In this document: piece after piece, positions 26,957 through 35,531 of the stretch
How positions within the stretch are numbered: position 1 is the stretch's first letter
Layout: every line of letters starts with the position of its first letter
From: Verrucomicrobiota bacterium
GTDB lineage: Bacteria > Verrucomicrobiota > Verrucomicrobiia > Limisphaerales > UBA9464
Assembly: GCA_016871615.1 (NCBI GenBank)
Contig: VHCX01000029.1
Location: 1-38,647 of the forward strand
Length of the DNA stretch: 38,647 bases
Direction of reading: 5' to 3'
Notes under the pieces: model-generated
What the model saw: only the letters and a program-made list of their open reading frames with translations
What the model was told of the DNA's origin: nothing
The model's database searches: none
Translations under genes and position numbers: made by a program

Positions 26957-27703
26957 TCAGCGCTGCGGCCGCCTGGCCCCCAAGGTCGTGCGCACCAGCA
27001 GTTCGGTGGCCAGGGGAGCGATTCCCTGCAGGCCCACGAGATTCGTGAGGACCCTCCGGTTGATGTTGAGGGCGGCCACCTTCTCGGCCATGGGATCTTT
27101 CATGTCCACGAAGCGAACCCGGCCGAGGGTGAGTTCCAGTCGGTCGACGCCAACGAAGGTCAGGTTGCCGACCCGCTGGCCCTGAGCCAGCTCCTGCCGA
27201 TTGGTCAACTCGCCGAGACGATTGGTGTAGGCGTTGACGAGTTCCGAGTATTCCTGCAGGCGTTGGAACATGTTGGTCCGGGAGCCGGCGAAGCCGTCGA
27301 CCAGCGTGAGTTCATTCAGGCGGATGCGCAGGAGTCGCAGCTGCAGTTCCTGCCGCTTCAGGGCCTCGCGATCGTATTCGACCCGCAGTTCGGGCAGGTC
27401 GAGGATCTGGACGCCGCCGAACTGCGACTGCCCGAACACCTTGAGGTCCCGCACCTGCAGATGCGGACGAAGGAGCCCGATGTCGAGGCTGCCGATCTCG
27501 ACCTCGGCCACGCCGCTGGCGTTGACGCGGGATTGGATGGCCCGTTTGACGATCCAGTCGAAGGACAGCAGGCCGAGCACCAGGAGGGTCGCCAGAAGGG
27601 CGAGGGCCCCGAGCAGCAGCCGGATGAGGATCCGCAGCCCGCGAGGCAGGCGCCGGTCCGGGATGGTCGGCAGGACGGCACCCGGAGGAAGGCTCCCGCT
27701 CAC
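26957..27703 (-). CDS. AsmA-like membrane-anchored protein
   Basis: About 248 residues. A basic N-terminus is followed by a single membrane helix (ILIRLLLGALALLATLLVLG, about residues 27-48), then an AsmA/DUF748-like segment: VEIGSLDIGLLRPHLQVRDL and LPELRVEYDREALKRQELQL, typical of the N-terminal repeat of AsmA-fold lipid-transfer proteins. The protein is much shorter than full AsmA proteins. The start is the GTG overlapping the upstream stop as GTGA. It is cotranscribed with the zinc-ribbon protein. Location: inner membrane with a periplasmic body. Confidence 0.72.
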   Translation of the reverse strand: MSGSLPPGAVLPTIPDRRLPRGLRILIRLLLGALALLATLLVLGLLSFDWIVKRAIQSRVNASGVAEVEIGSLDIGLLRPHLQVRDLKVFGQSQFGGVQILDLPELRVEYDREALKRQELQLRLLRIRLNELTLVDGFAGSRTNMFQRLQEYSELVNAYTNRLGELTNRQELAQGQRVGNLTFVGVDRLELTLGRVRFVDMKDPMAEKVAALNINRRVLTNLVGLQGIAPLATELLVRTTLGARRPQR

Positions 27704-28311
27704 AGGATCACGTCCTCCGGCCGCACCTCTAGGCATTCGTCCTGATCCTCCCAGATCACCGCCGGGTAGACCTCCAGGAGCGGTGGCATGAGTTCGGTGG
27801 CCGCCGAGACGAGGAGCTTCTCGGCATCCTGGGCGGCATCCTCGAACGCCGCGTCGTAGTCCTTGGATTTCTTGCGTTGCCTGTCGTCCCAATGGGCCAC
27901 TTCGTGGGCCTCGTCGTACTGGTCGGCCCAGCGCTCGAAGCGGGCTCGGAAGGTTTCAGGAATCTCCTCGAAGGGCACGCAGGTCTCCCCGCAGTGGTGG
28001 CAGCGGAGCCCGTTGGAAACGACGTCCCGGGTGAAGAGCGGCAGCAGGGGAGCCCGACAGCAGGGCGATTCCACGTATCCGGCAGGGATGCTGACCAGAC
28101 GCTTGAGCCAGATCTGGCGGTCGTGCGCGAGCTGCGAACCGAGCCGGTAGGCACCGACCAGCGGATGCGACAGCCGCCAGACCTGCCCGTGCAGCTGGCC
28201 CAGGGTCTGGGAACACCACCGGGCGAGGGTCAGGTCGTCGAAGTGCCGGAACGTCCGGGCGTACTCCTTCCAGAGCCGATCCAGCGGCGAATCCTCCTGA
28301 ATCTCGGACAT
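27700..28311 (-). CDS. Hypothetical cytoplasmic protein with a zinc-ribbon-like motif
   Basis: A 203-residue acidic protein. In the centre, SPCCRAPLLPLF and GLRCHHCGETCVPFEEIP form a possible CC-x(about 20)-CxxC zinc ribbon. The C-terminus is acidic (IWEDQDECLEVRPEDVIL). No membrane segment and no enzyme motif is seen. The gene is followed, with a 4-base GTGA overlap, by the AsmA-like gene, so the two products are probably made together. I do not recognise a family. Confidence 0.75.
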   Translation of the reverse strand: MSEIQEDSPLDRLWKEYARTFRHFDDLTLARWCSQTLGQLHGQVWRLSHPLVGAYRLGSQLAHDRQIWLKRLVSIPAGYVESPCCRAPLLPLFTRDVVSNGLRCHHCGETCVPFEEIPETFRARFERWADQYDEAHEVAHWDDRQRKKSKDYDAAFEDAAQDAEKLLVSAATELMPPLLEVYPAVIWEDQDECLEVRPEDVIL

Positions 28312-28691
28312 AGGAAGAAAGGTTAGCGTCTCCGATGGGGAAATCCAAGGACCGTGCAAGGCGGCAATCCCCACCCTCGCGCCGTCGGCGGGGTGGGATG
28401 GATTCTGCCGGACAGGGTTCGGATCCATGGAAGCGGACTTGCCGGCGCCTTTGGAGGAAGCGCCCCCAATCCCCGGAGCGCCCGGAGATTTGACCCGCGG
28501 ACGCCCGCCGCACCCCAGCGGAAACCCCCTCGGGCATCCAGCGCTGCTTGCCCGCCTGGAATTGGCTCTCGAGGCCACGGGAACCAAGGTGTCGGTGGGA
28601 GAGTGCGCCCTGCCAAGCGCACCAAAAAAGGGGCTGGCCCGAAGGCCAACCCCTTTTGCAATTCAGGTCACCGGACCTGCGATGGACCGGA
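28312..28691. other. Intergenic region without a convincing gene
   Basis: About 380 bases between the end of the CBM9-like gene and the start of the zinc-ribbon gene, both on the minus strand. It holds the terminator at 28624-28657 and presumably the promoter of the zinc-ribbon gene near 28312-28400. A plus-strand frame from 28427 encodes about 70 residues before running into the terminator; its proline-rich sequence and lack of a ribosome binding site argue against a gene. Confidence 0.6.
28624..28657 (-). terminator. Rho-independent terminator of the CBM9-like gene
   Basis: On the minus strand the RNA reads AAAAGGGGUUGGCC, a UUCG tetraloop, then GGCCAGCCCCUUUUUU. All ten core pairs form, one as a U-G wobble, closed by the stable C(UUCG)G loop and followed by six U. 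Read on the plus strand the wobble becomes a C-A mismatch, so it is built for the minus-strand gene ending at 28692. Confidence 0.92.
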
Positions 28692-31600
28692 TCACTGGTA
28701 GGTGATCACCAGTTTGCCATTCTCGTTCTTGATCGAGATGATCGTGACCGAGGGGCTGATGCTCAGATAACCGGCGGTCCCGGTGGTCGGGATGTCGGCG
28801 GTCACCGTCTTGGTGGCCTCGGAGAGGCTCACGCCAGTGAGCGGCGTGCCGGTCAGACCGGCCGGGACCTTGCCGACGGCGACGCGGGTGGACTTGGCCG
28901 GGGCAACGCCGACGCGGTAGGCCTTGAAGCCACCGTTCTCGAGGTCGTTGAGCAGCACCTTGTCGCCGTTGGCCTTGACGCTGGCGATCTCGATGTGGGC
29001 GGCGCCACCGCTGTCTTGGAACAGGACCCGGATCGGGTAGATGCCGGCATCCTTCACGAAGAACCGGATCGGGGCGTTGGCGTTGGCTCCGTTGAGGTCG
29101 ACGCCGGCCTCACCGAGGAGGATGCCATCGGCAGGCTTGCCGATGGGGCCACCCTGGGCGCGAACCCGGTCGTCGCTGAACAGGGACAAGGTCACCACGC
29201 CGGCCGGAAGCTCGACGAAGGTGGTGATCTCGGCGGCGATGCCCGTGGTGGCACCGCTGGTGCCGGGGAGACCCGGCATCCCCTCGTCCGGCACGAAGGC
29301 ACCCGCGCTGGATTCGGCCACGGAATTGAGGTTGATCGTGGTGGCGATCTCGAACTTGACGGTCTTGCCGTCGCGGACGCCCGCCGCCAGGGAGTTGCCC
29401 GGCTCACCCTCGTTGGCGAAGTTGTCGATCACGGCACCGGAATCGTCCTTGAGCGTTCCCAGGAGGGCCAACTCGACATCGTCCAGAGACTTCGTGGTCA
29501 TGGCCTCGTTGTGCACGATACGCCAGATGAAGCCGGGCTTGGTCTTGTCGACCGAGACGGCCTGATGGACCGCAGTCAGCACGCCGGTCTTGGGCGAGAT
29601 GAAGGTGCCGGCATCGGTCACGACCTTGCCGGTGGTGTCCTTCACCGCGATGAGGTAAGTGTGGTTGCCCTCGGCAAACGGAGCTGCCGCCGTGTAGGTC
29701 ACGTCGGTGGCGTCACCGCTCTTCGGAGCCACGGACACCGTCACGTCCTTGCCGTCGATGGAGAGCTTGATGCCCTTGGGATCGGCGATCGCGCCGCCCT
29801 TGTCGTTGATGCGGAACGAGAAGGTGATGATGCTGGGGTTGACCGCCGAGAGGAACAGGCTGTCCGAACCCGTGGAGGCCGTGCCGAGCGAGACCAGCGC
29901 GGTCTCCTTGGGCGACTTGCCGAACACGATGGCGTGGGCACCCAGACCGCCCCAGCCCTTCTGGCCCGCCTGCCCGGGACCGTTGTCGCCGTCGTTGATG
30001 GCCATGCCGAGACCGAACTGGGCGCCCAAGGTCAGCGGCGGGGTCTTGCCGATGGCCGAGGCCGGGAGCTTGATCTCGTAATAGGTCTTCTTCTTCGCGG
30101 TGTCGCGGGTCACGACCGCCTCGGTGCCGCCGGGGCCGGCCTCGTGCATCACGATCACGTCGCCGAGGTCACCATCCACGCCACCCAAGGCGTAATTGTA
30201 GAGGGCCACCTGGGTCTGACGATCGGCGCTGGCGATCATCAACTGCACGGAGTCGCCGTTCCAGGCGCTCTTGGCGGCGTTCTCGTGGTAATCGTCGGTG
30301 ACCACGAAGCCGAAGTAGACGTTGTCGGCGTCATAGACGACCTGCACGGCCGAGGTCTGGTCATCCGGGCCGGACCAAGTGCCACCCGCGTATTCCTCAA
30401 ACAGCACGTACTTGCCGGTGCCGGCGGCGCCGGAACCCTTGGGCACCGAGAACTTCGGGTCCGAGAGGACGGGCACGCCGCCCCACTCGGTGAGCTTGCC
30501 GTCGATCACGATCGGAGCGGTGACCGCGGTGGCGGTGTAGAACTCCTTGCCCGGCTCGATGTCGTTCGGGACGACCGAGCTCAGGGTGAACAGCGCGGTC
30601 TCGGCCGGGGTCTTGCCGAAGACGATGGAGTGGGCGCCGAGGCCGCCCCAGCCCTTCTGGCCGGCCTGACCAGCACCGGCGTCGCCGTCATTGATGGCCA
30701 TGCCCAGACCGAACTGGACTCCGCCCTGCAGGGTCTCGATGGCCAAGGAAGCCTTCGGGAGCTTGATCTCGTAGGTGGTGCGCTTGGTGGCGCCGTTGCG
30801 CGTCACGACCGCCTCGGTGCCGCCGGGGCCGGCCTCGTGCATGACGATGGTCTCGCCGAGGTCGCCCTCGACGCCGCCCAGTGCATAGTTGTAGAGGGCC
30901 ACCTGCTTGGTGCGGTCGGCGCTGGCGATCATGAGCTGGATCGAGTCGCCATTCCACGCGCTCTTGGCGGCGTTCTCGTGGTAGTCGTCGGTCACCACGA
31001 AGCCGAAATAGACGTTCTCGGAGTCGAAGATGACCTGCACGGCCGAGGTCTGGTCATCCGGACCGGACCAGGTGCCACCGGCGTACTCCTCGAAGAGCAC
31101 GTACTTGCCGTTCGGGCCGGAACCCTTGGGGATGGAGAACTTCGGGTCGGCCAGAACCGGCACGCCCTTCCACTCGTCGAGCTTGCCATCGATGGTGATG
31201 GTGCCCTGGGCGCGGTTGACCGTGTAGAACTCCTTGCCCGGCTCGATGTCGTTCTTTTTGGTGAGGGTGATCTCGGCGGTCTCGCCCGGGGTCTTGCCGA
31301 ACACGATGGCGTGTGCGCCCAAACCACCCCAGCCCTTCTGGCCGGCCTGCCCGGCGCCGTTGTCGCCGTCGTTGATGGCCATGCCCAAGCCAAACTTCAC
31401 GCCGCCCTCGAGCTTCCCGATGGCCAGCGAGGCCTTCGGGAGCTTGATCTCGTAGATGGTGCGCTTGCTGGTCCCGTTGCGCGTCACGATCGCCTCGGTG
31501 CCGCCGGGTCCCGCCTCGTGCATGACGATGGTCTCACCGAGATCGCCCTCGACGCCACCCAACGCGTAGTTGTAGAGGGCCACCTGCTTGGTGCGGTCGG

Positions 31601-32024
31601 CACTGGCGATCATGAGCTGGATCGAGTCGCCATTCCACGCGCTCTTGGCGGCGTTTTCGTGGTAGTCGTCGGTCACCACGAAGCCAAAGTAGACGTTCTC
31701 GGCATCATAGACGATCTGGACCGCCGAGGTCTGGTCGTTCGGACCAGACCAGGTGCCGCCGGCATACTCCTCGAACAGAACGTACTTGCCCGTACCCTTC
31801 GGGCCGGACCCCTTGGGTATCGCAAACTTCGGGTCGGCCAGCACAGGCACGCCCGACCACTCGTTGAGATTGCCATCGAGGACGATGGGTTTCGGGGCAA
31901 AAACGACCGAGTAGGTCTCCTTGCCCGGTTCGATGTCGTTGGTCGGGGTCGACTGGGCGGCCGCGCTGAAGGCGAGGAAGCCAGCCGCCAAACCCAACAA
32001 GGATTGGTGGATGTTGGTTTTCAT
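28692..32024 (-). CDS. Large secreted protein with three tandem CBM9-like domains
   Basis: An 1110-residue protein with a signal peptide (LLGLAAGFLAFSAAA, cleavage near Gln24). Three repeats begin with NDIEPGKE at residues 29, 258 and 487, a period of exactly 229. Each contains IDGKLDEW-like, YVLFEEYAGGTWSGP, VYFGFVVTDDYHENAAKSAW, NGDSIQLMIASADR and AINDGD...GQKGWGGLG blocks, as expected of CBM9-type carbohydrate-binding beta-sandwiches. From about residue 716 an Ig-like region follows, and the protein ends GKLVITYQ. No catalytic domain is seen, so binding or adhesion is likely. ATG chosen because AAGG lies about 10 bases upstream and the signal peptide starts there. The gene has its own terminator. 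Confidence 0.88.
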   Translation of the reverse strand: MKTNIHQSLLGLAAGFLAFSAAAQSTPTNDIEPGKETYSVVFAPKPIVLDGNLNEWSGVPVLADPKFAIPKGSGPKGTGKYVLFEEYAGGTWSGPNDQTSAVQIVYDAENVYFGFVVTDDYHENAAKSAWNGDSIQLMIASADRTKQVALYNYALGGVEGDLGETIVMHEAGPGGTEAIVTRNGTSKRTIYEIKLPKASLAIGKLEGGVKFGLGMAINDGDNGAGQAGQKGWGGLGAHAIVFGKTPGETAEITLTKKNDIEPGKEFYTVNRAQGTITIDGKLDEWKGVPVLADPKFSIPKGSGPNGKYVLFEEYAGGTWSGPDDQTSAVQVIFDSENVYFGFVVTDDYHENAAKSAWNGDSIQLMIASADRTKQVALYNYALGGVEGDLGETIVMHEAGPGGTEAVVTRNGATKRTTYEIKLPKASLAIETLQGGVQFGLGMAINDGDAGAGQAGQKGWGGLGAHSIVFGKTPAETALFTLSSVVPNDIEPGKEFYTATAVTAPIVIDGKLTEWGGVPVLSDPKFSVPKGSGAAGTGKYVLFEEYAGGTWSGPDDQTSAVQVVYDADNVYFGFVVTDDYHENAAKSAWNGDSVQLMIASADRQTQVALYNYALGGVDGDLGDVIVMHEAGPGGTEAVVTRDTAKKKTYYEIKLPASAIGKTPPLTLGAQFGLGMAINDGDNGPGQAGQKGWGGLGAHAIVFGKSPKETALVSLGTASTGSDSLFLSAVNPSIITFSFRINDKGGAIADPKGIKLSIDGKDVTVSVAPKSGDATDVTYTAAAPFAEGNHTYLIAVKDTTGKVVTDAGTFISPKTGVLTAVHQAVSVDKTKPGFIWRIVHNEAMTTKSLDDVELALLGTLKDDSGAVIDNFANEGEPGNSLAAGVRDGKTVKFEIATTINLNSVAESSAGAFVPDEGMPGLPGTSGATTGIAAEITTFVELPAGVVTLSLFSDDRVRAQGGPIGKPADGILLGEAGVDLNGANANAPIRFFVKDAGIYPIRVLFQDSGGAAHIEIASVKANGDKVLLNDLENGGFKAYRVGVAPAKSTRVAVGKVPAGLTGTPLTGVSLSEATKTVTADIPTTGTAGYLSISPSVTIISIKNENGKLVITYQ
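29880..30566 (-). repeat. CBM9-like repeat unit 3 (about 687 bp)
   Basis: Codes for residues from 487 to about 715. It is the most diverged unit: GVDGDLGDVIV replaces GVEGDLGETIV, RQTQVAL replaces RTKQVAL, and the GGV/LEGGV part is PPLTLGA. The right boundary is approximate because the C-terminal Ig-like region follows directly. Confidence 0.85.
30567..31253 (-). repeat. CBM9-like repeat unit 2 (687 bp)
   Basis: Codes for residues 258-486. It is two residues shorter at GPNGKYV but regains the length with the extra linker SSVVP before unit 3, keeping the period at 229. Confidence 0.9.
31254..31940 (-). repeat. CBM9-like repeat unit 1 (687 bp)
   Basis: Codes for residues 29-257 of the secreted protein. 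Compared with unit 2, a 70-residue stretch in the middle (from ENVYFGF to GPGGTEA) is identical. The unit has GPKGTGKYV where unit 2 has GPNGKYV. Confidence 0.9.
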
Positions 32025-32299
32025 TTCTTGATTGCCTTGGTAGGGGGCCATGCCGGACCCGTGACGGCAACAGAAATGTGGCGAACCGGATGATGATGTT
32101 CCGGAACGGTCATTTTTGGGGAACAGGCCTCCCCTCAACCAACCCGAAAGCCCCCTTCCGGGCGAGGGAGTTCGCCGGTTTCGAACCAACGCGTTCCACC
32201 CCGAGGCATCCGGTGGCGACGGTCGGCCCCCAGCGTCGTTCCTGCCGGCGCAACCCCGAACGATCCACGACGGTTCCACACCAAGGCCCCGGTAGCCCT
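32025..32299. other. Intergenic region between the CBM9-like gene and tRNA-Leu
   Basis: About 275 bases that must hold the promoter of the minus-strand CBM9-like gene. A TTCCGGAA palindrome lies near 32100. No clear -35/-10 pair is visible. No gene is supported here. Confidence 0.5.
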
Positions 32300-32385
<86 letters not shown>

Positions 32386-32428
32386 GACCGTGTTTTTGTT
32401 GGGGTTTTTGGGGTCACCCCACGATTTC

Positions 32429-32462
32429 AGTGGGCTTGGATACACTTTTGGATACACTTGCC
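32429..32462. repeat. Direct repeat TTGGATACACTT x2 before the integrase
   Basis: Between the tRNA 5' end and the integrase start, GGATACACTT occurs twice in tandem (near 32438 and 32450). Spacing of 12 bases and position suggest binding sites for the integrase or a regulator, or part of the attachment site. Function is inferred from position only. Confidence 0.5.
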
Positions 32463-32467
32463 ACCCA

Positions 32468-33616
32468 GTGAAACCCGCTGAAACGAAACGATCAGATGTG
32501 CGAGGGTACAAGACGGTCTTGGACGGTCGCAACCAACCTGTTCGACGTTTGTACCGCCGAGACGGCGTCTTCTACACGCGTTTCACGACAATCGACCAGG
32601 CCGGACGAAAGCGGAAGGTGTGGAGATCTCTGAAGACGGCAACGACGGTCGCAGCGGCCAAGGCGGCGATGCTGAAGCTGATCTCCGACGCGGCTGAGAC
32701 CAGCATTCCGGTTCAGGGGCGCTGCCCCACATTCGCCGCCTACTCCGAGCGCTTTCTCGAAGAAGCTTCCCCTAACAAGCGCCCAGCGACGCAGCGGAAG
32801 GAGAAGACTCACATCGCCTGGTGGGTTGAGCGAATCGGCGCGCAGCCGGTAAGCCGAATTCATCGGACCCACATCAACAATGCCATCGCCGACCTGAGAA
32901 AAAACGGGCTCAGCCCGCGCACCTGTAACCTGTACGTCATCACTCTCCGATGCGTGCTGAAGCGCGCCCTGGAGGAAGGCTTGATCACCTCGCTGCCGAC
33001 ACTAGGACTCCGCCCACTCAAGGTGACGCAAATCAAACGGCAACTGGTGAGCATGGAAACCTTTGAGCGGATGCTCGAGGTGGGAGCCCCCTCGGGCACG
33101 AAGAACCACCAGCAATTTCGGGATTACTACCGGTTCCTCCTGCTCACCGGCGCCCGTGAGAAGGAAGCTCTTCGAGTCCGCTGGGCCGACGTCGACTTTG
33201 ATAATCGCCAAGTGACAATCGGAGCGGATGGCTTGGCCAAAAACCATGAACACCGGGTCGTCGACTTCGACTCTGCCCTGGAGGCCCTGCTTAGGGAACT
33301 GGCCGACCGCCGTGACCCGGACTCGCAATGGCTGTTTCCTTCGCCGCAACGAGGTGAGAAGGACACTCCGGCCAAAACCTTCCGGGAGAGCCTAAGACTC
33401 GCCTGCGACCACGCTGGTGTTGCACGAGTCGGTTTCCACGATGCGCGTCACCACTTCGTTTCCAAGTGCGTCATGGCGGGAATCGATTTCATGACCATCG
33501 CGGCCTGGGTCGGCCACAAAGACGGCGGAGTGCTGATCGGCAAGGTCTACGGCCACCTTGCCAGCGAGCACCGGAAGGCTATGGCGGCCAAACGATACCA
33601 AGGCACAAACCGATGA
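32468..33616 (+). CDS. Tyrosine recombinase (site-specific integrase)
   Basis: About 382 residues from the GTG at 32468; GTG at 32498 or a TTG-type start at 32390 are alternatives. An N-terminal core-binding domain (YSERFLEEASPNKRPATQRK) precedes the catalytic domain with the full set of residues: Arg230 in LTGAREKEALR, Lys in GLAKNHEHR, His324 and Arg327 in FHDARHHF, His350 in WVGHKDG and the nucleophile Tyr361 in GKVYGHL. It recombines the element's attachment site with the chromosome, presumably near tRNA-Leu. Its stop overlaps the next start as ATGA. Confidence 0.94.
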   Translation: MKPAETKRSDVRGYKTVLDGRNQPVRRLYRRDGVFYTRFTTIDQAGRKRKVWRSLKTATTVAAAKAAMLKLISDAAETSIPVQGRCPTFAAYSERFLEEASPNKRPATQRKEKTHIAWWVERIGAQPVSRIHRTHINNAIADLRKNGLSPRTCNLYVITLRCVLKRALEEGLITSLPTLGLRPLKVTQIKRQLVSMETFERMLEVGAPSGTKNHQQFRDYYRFLLLTGAREKEALRVRWADVDFDNRQVTIGADGLAKNHEHRVVDFDSALEALLRELADRRDPDSQWLFPSPQRGEKDTPAKTFRESLRLACDHAGVARVGFHDARHHFVSKCVMAGIDFMTIAAWVGHKDGGVLIGKVYGHLASEHRKAMAAKRYQGTNR

Positions 33617-34458
33617 AGACCAAGAACAAGCCATTGAAGGCTCCACCAACGCCCGGCCACGGCCCACCGAAAGGGGGCAAGATTGCAAGCCCCGGCGCTG
33701 GGTTGGCAGGCACAGAGTTCAGCAAACTCGCGCCCGAGGAATACGAGGCGGCCTGCGTTTTTGAAATGATCGTGGACATGAGTCCCAGTGAACGCAAAGC
33801 GATCCCTGAACACCTGCAACCTTTCGTGCGAGCGGTTGAGGCTGTCGAGGTAGAACCGGAGCGCGCGCGCTCAAACCGTCCAAGCTGGATGCAATGGCGG
33901 GAAAGCAACCCCAGACTCAAGAGTTGGATGGTCCGAAAAACGCGCGGATCCATAGTCGCGGTCGGTCAAGGAAACGGCCCTGCGGTCAGCGTCATCACCG
34001 GGGACGAAGCTGCTTTCATCAACGATCAAGTGCGTATTCTGCCTCAGCCCGAGAGGGTGATGTCCGACACCAGCTGGCATTTGACTCTGCCCACCAAAAA
34101 CCCAGATCCCCAAACCATCGCCCTAACGATTCGTTGGGAGGCTGGCCTCCACCAGATTGGGTCCGAGATCACTCAATGGTTGGAGAAAAACGCACCGCCA
34201 GGGACTCCCGGGGGCGGAGTCAGCGCGATCGTTGACCTGTCCGCGCCAACCAAAGGGAAGTCACCCTTCAAACGACCGGCATCCATCCTTCGTCTGATTT
34301 GGATTTGCCGTATGCTGAGGTCCGGGTCGAAACCGAAGGCGATTCCCAACAAATTGGCATCCCAGAGCTCGGTTGCTCACGCCAAGGGCAATCTGATCAG
34401 AGAGTACGGGCGAATTCTCAAAGTAAATCCGCCGCGTCACCTCGCGAAAGCACGCTGA
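33613..34458 (+). CDS. Hypothetical protein encoded in the mobile element
   Basis: A 281-residue protein, translationally coupled to the integrase (ATGA). The first 40 residues are basic and Pro/Gly-rich. The centre has PSERKAIPEHLQPFVRAVEA and MQWRESNPRLKSWMVRKTRG. Near the C-terminus SILRLIWICRMLRSGSKPKA, with the following IPNKLASQSSVAHAKG, could form a helix-turn-helix. I do not recognise a family. Its 3' end touches the decayed IS21 fragment, so the natural C-terminus may have been changed by the insertion. Confidence 0.7.
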   Translation: MKTKNKPLKAPPTPGHGPPKGGKIASPGAGLAGTEFSKLAPEEYEAACVFEMIVDMSPSERKAIPEHLQPFVRAVEAVEVEPERARSNRPSWMQWRESNPRLKSWMVRKTRGSIVAVGQGNGPAVSVITGDEAAFINDQVRILPQPERVMSDTSWHLTLPTKNPDPQTIALTIRWEAGLHQIGSEITQWLEKNAPPGTPGGGVSAIVDLSAPTKGKSPFKRPASILRLIWICRMLRSGSKPKAIPNKLASQSSVAHAKGNLIREYGRILKVNPPRHLAKAR

Positions 34459-35055
34459 CCAGCGAGACGACGCCTCTCTGTCACCCTGGGAGAAAAGCTC
34501 AAGACCACCCGAAGGACCCAGGGACGACGGCGAACGCCGGTGACTGGATCGATCACCCAGGCACCGGTGCCGAAGTCAACTCGAGCTTCCTAACCCGGCT
34601 GGGCCTTGATGCGCCAAACGCACTCCAAGGCCGCACCGCGCAAGCGCCGAACGAAGCGTTTGACCGACTGGTAGGATCCGGTGAACCCGACCTCGGCCAC
34701 GAGGTCCTGGTGGATGCGCTGGGCACTCAGGCCGGCCTCGAGCTTGGCTTCGATGAGCGCCGAATGAGGAGAGCAACGACTGGGGCGCCCCGGATCGGCA
34801 CCCGCCGGTGGAACGGGCCTTGGACCGGCCGGCAAACCGGGGGCCAAAGAGGCAGGAGCCGGACCGGAAGCAGCCTCGTTCCCGGCGGTCGAAATGGTGG
34901 GCACTTAGGATCCGGCGGATGCGCAGGTAGCGGCGGATGGCCTGACGATCCGGTCCGAGATGGAGCGAAAAGCGCTGGATTGGCCTCCCGCCACATCGGG
35001 GAGAGTGTCGAACTCCTGAGATCCAAACTTGAACCGAGTCGGGCACCGGCATCGA
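34459..35055 (-). pseudogene. istA: Decayed IS21-family transposase (istA) fragment
   Basis: Pieces of IstA are spread over several minus-strand frames. The N-terminal helix-turn-helix appears as FSLHLGPDRQAIRRYLRIRR. A second frame gives ALIEAKLEAGLSAQRIHQDL and then GFTGSYQSVKRFVRRLRG. After a stop at the end of VWRIKAQPG the same frame goes on with EARVDFGTGAWVIDP and RRPWVLRVVLSFS, as in the start of the IstA catalytic core. Later sequence is lost or shifted again. No istB is visible and neither terminal inverted repeat could be fixed by eye. This is a dead insertion relic within the element. Confidence 0.82.
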
Positions 35056-35258
35056 GTGTCACCCCGCGCAGTCCTCCAAGCCCCTGAGAAGTGCAGAAGC
35101 ATCGCTTGAATCCGCCGTGATTGAATTTTTTTCGCAGGTGTTCTCGAACCGCGAAGCTCTGAGATTCAACGGGTTTTGGCTTGCGCCCGACCTGCACGGA
35201 AATACCGCCATCATCTTGCAGGAGACCCCGTCGAATACCTTGGTAAAGTTGGGATTGT
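35056..35258. other. Non-coding region upstream of the excisionase-like gene
   Basis: About 200 bases between the IS21 relic and the excisionase-like start. I see no gene in it. It probably contains the promoter for the three-gene replication module, but no convincing -35/-10 pair is visible. Confidence 0.4.
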
Positions 35259-35531
35259 ATGAACGCATTTGAACCCACCCAACCACCGTTAGCCCTCAGG
35301 AGATTCCAGGACCTGATGGGTATCTCCCGTTGCACCATGTACCGTTACCGCCGCCTGGGGTGGCTTTCGGTCATCAACATCGCAGGACGCCCTTACGTAA
35401 CCCCCGAATCTGCCGCCGAATTCAACCGTCGCGCCGCAGCCGGAGAGTTCAAGAAGGCGCCGCATGGGGCGGCTCAACAAACACTAGCTTCAGGGGGCAC
35501 GGCGACCAACCAAGGGAGGGTGCAAGCGTGA
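35259..35531 (+). CDS. Excisionase/AlpA-like helix-turn-helix protein
   Basis: A 90-residue protein with a MerR-like winged helix: ALRRFQDLMGISRCTMYRYR, then LGWLSVINIAGRPYVTPESA, the normal layout of excisionase-type HTH proteins. The tail is not conserved. Such proteins assist the integrase in excision or regulate element genes. The stop overlaps the start of the primase gene as GTGA, making it the first gene of the replication module. Confidence 0.78.
   Translation: MNAFEPTQPPLALRRFQDLMGISRCTMYRYRRLGWLSVINIAGRPYVTPESAAEFNRRAAAGEFKKAPHGAAQQTLASGGTATNQGRVQA

Noticed and set aside
28427-28702. Small plus-strand gene before the CBM9-like terminator
   Set aside because: No ribosome binding site, proline-rich random-looking sequence, and it runs through the terminator stem.
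28548-32093. A plus-strand open frame of over 1100 codons opposite the CBM9-like gene
   Set aside because: It mirrors the three repeats of the minus-strand gene and has the His/Asp/Val-rich composition of an antisense shadow in high-GC DNA. The minus strand has signal peptide, domains and terminator.
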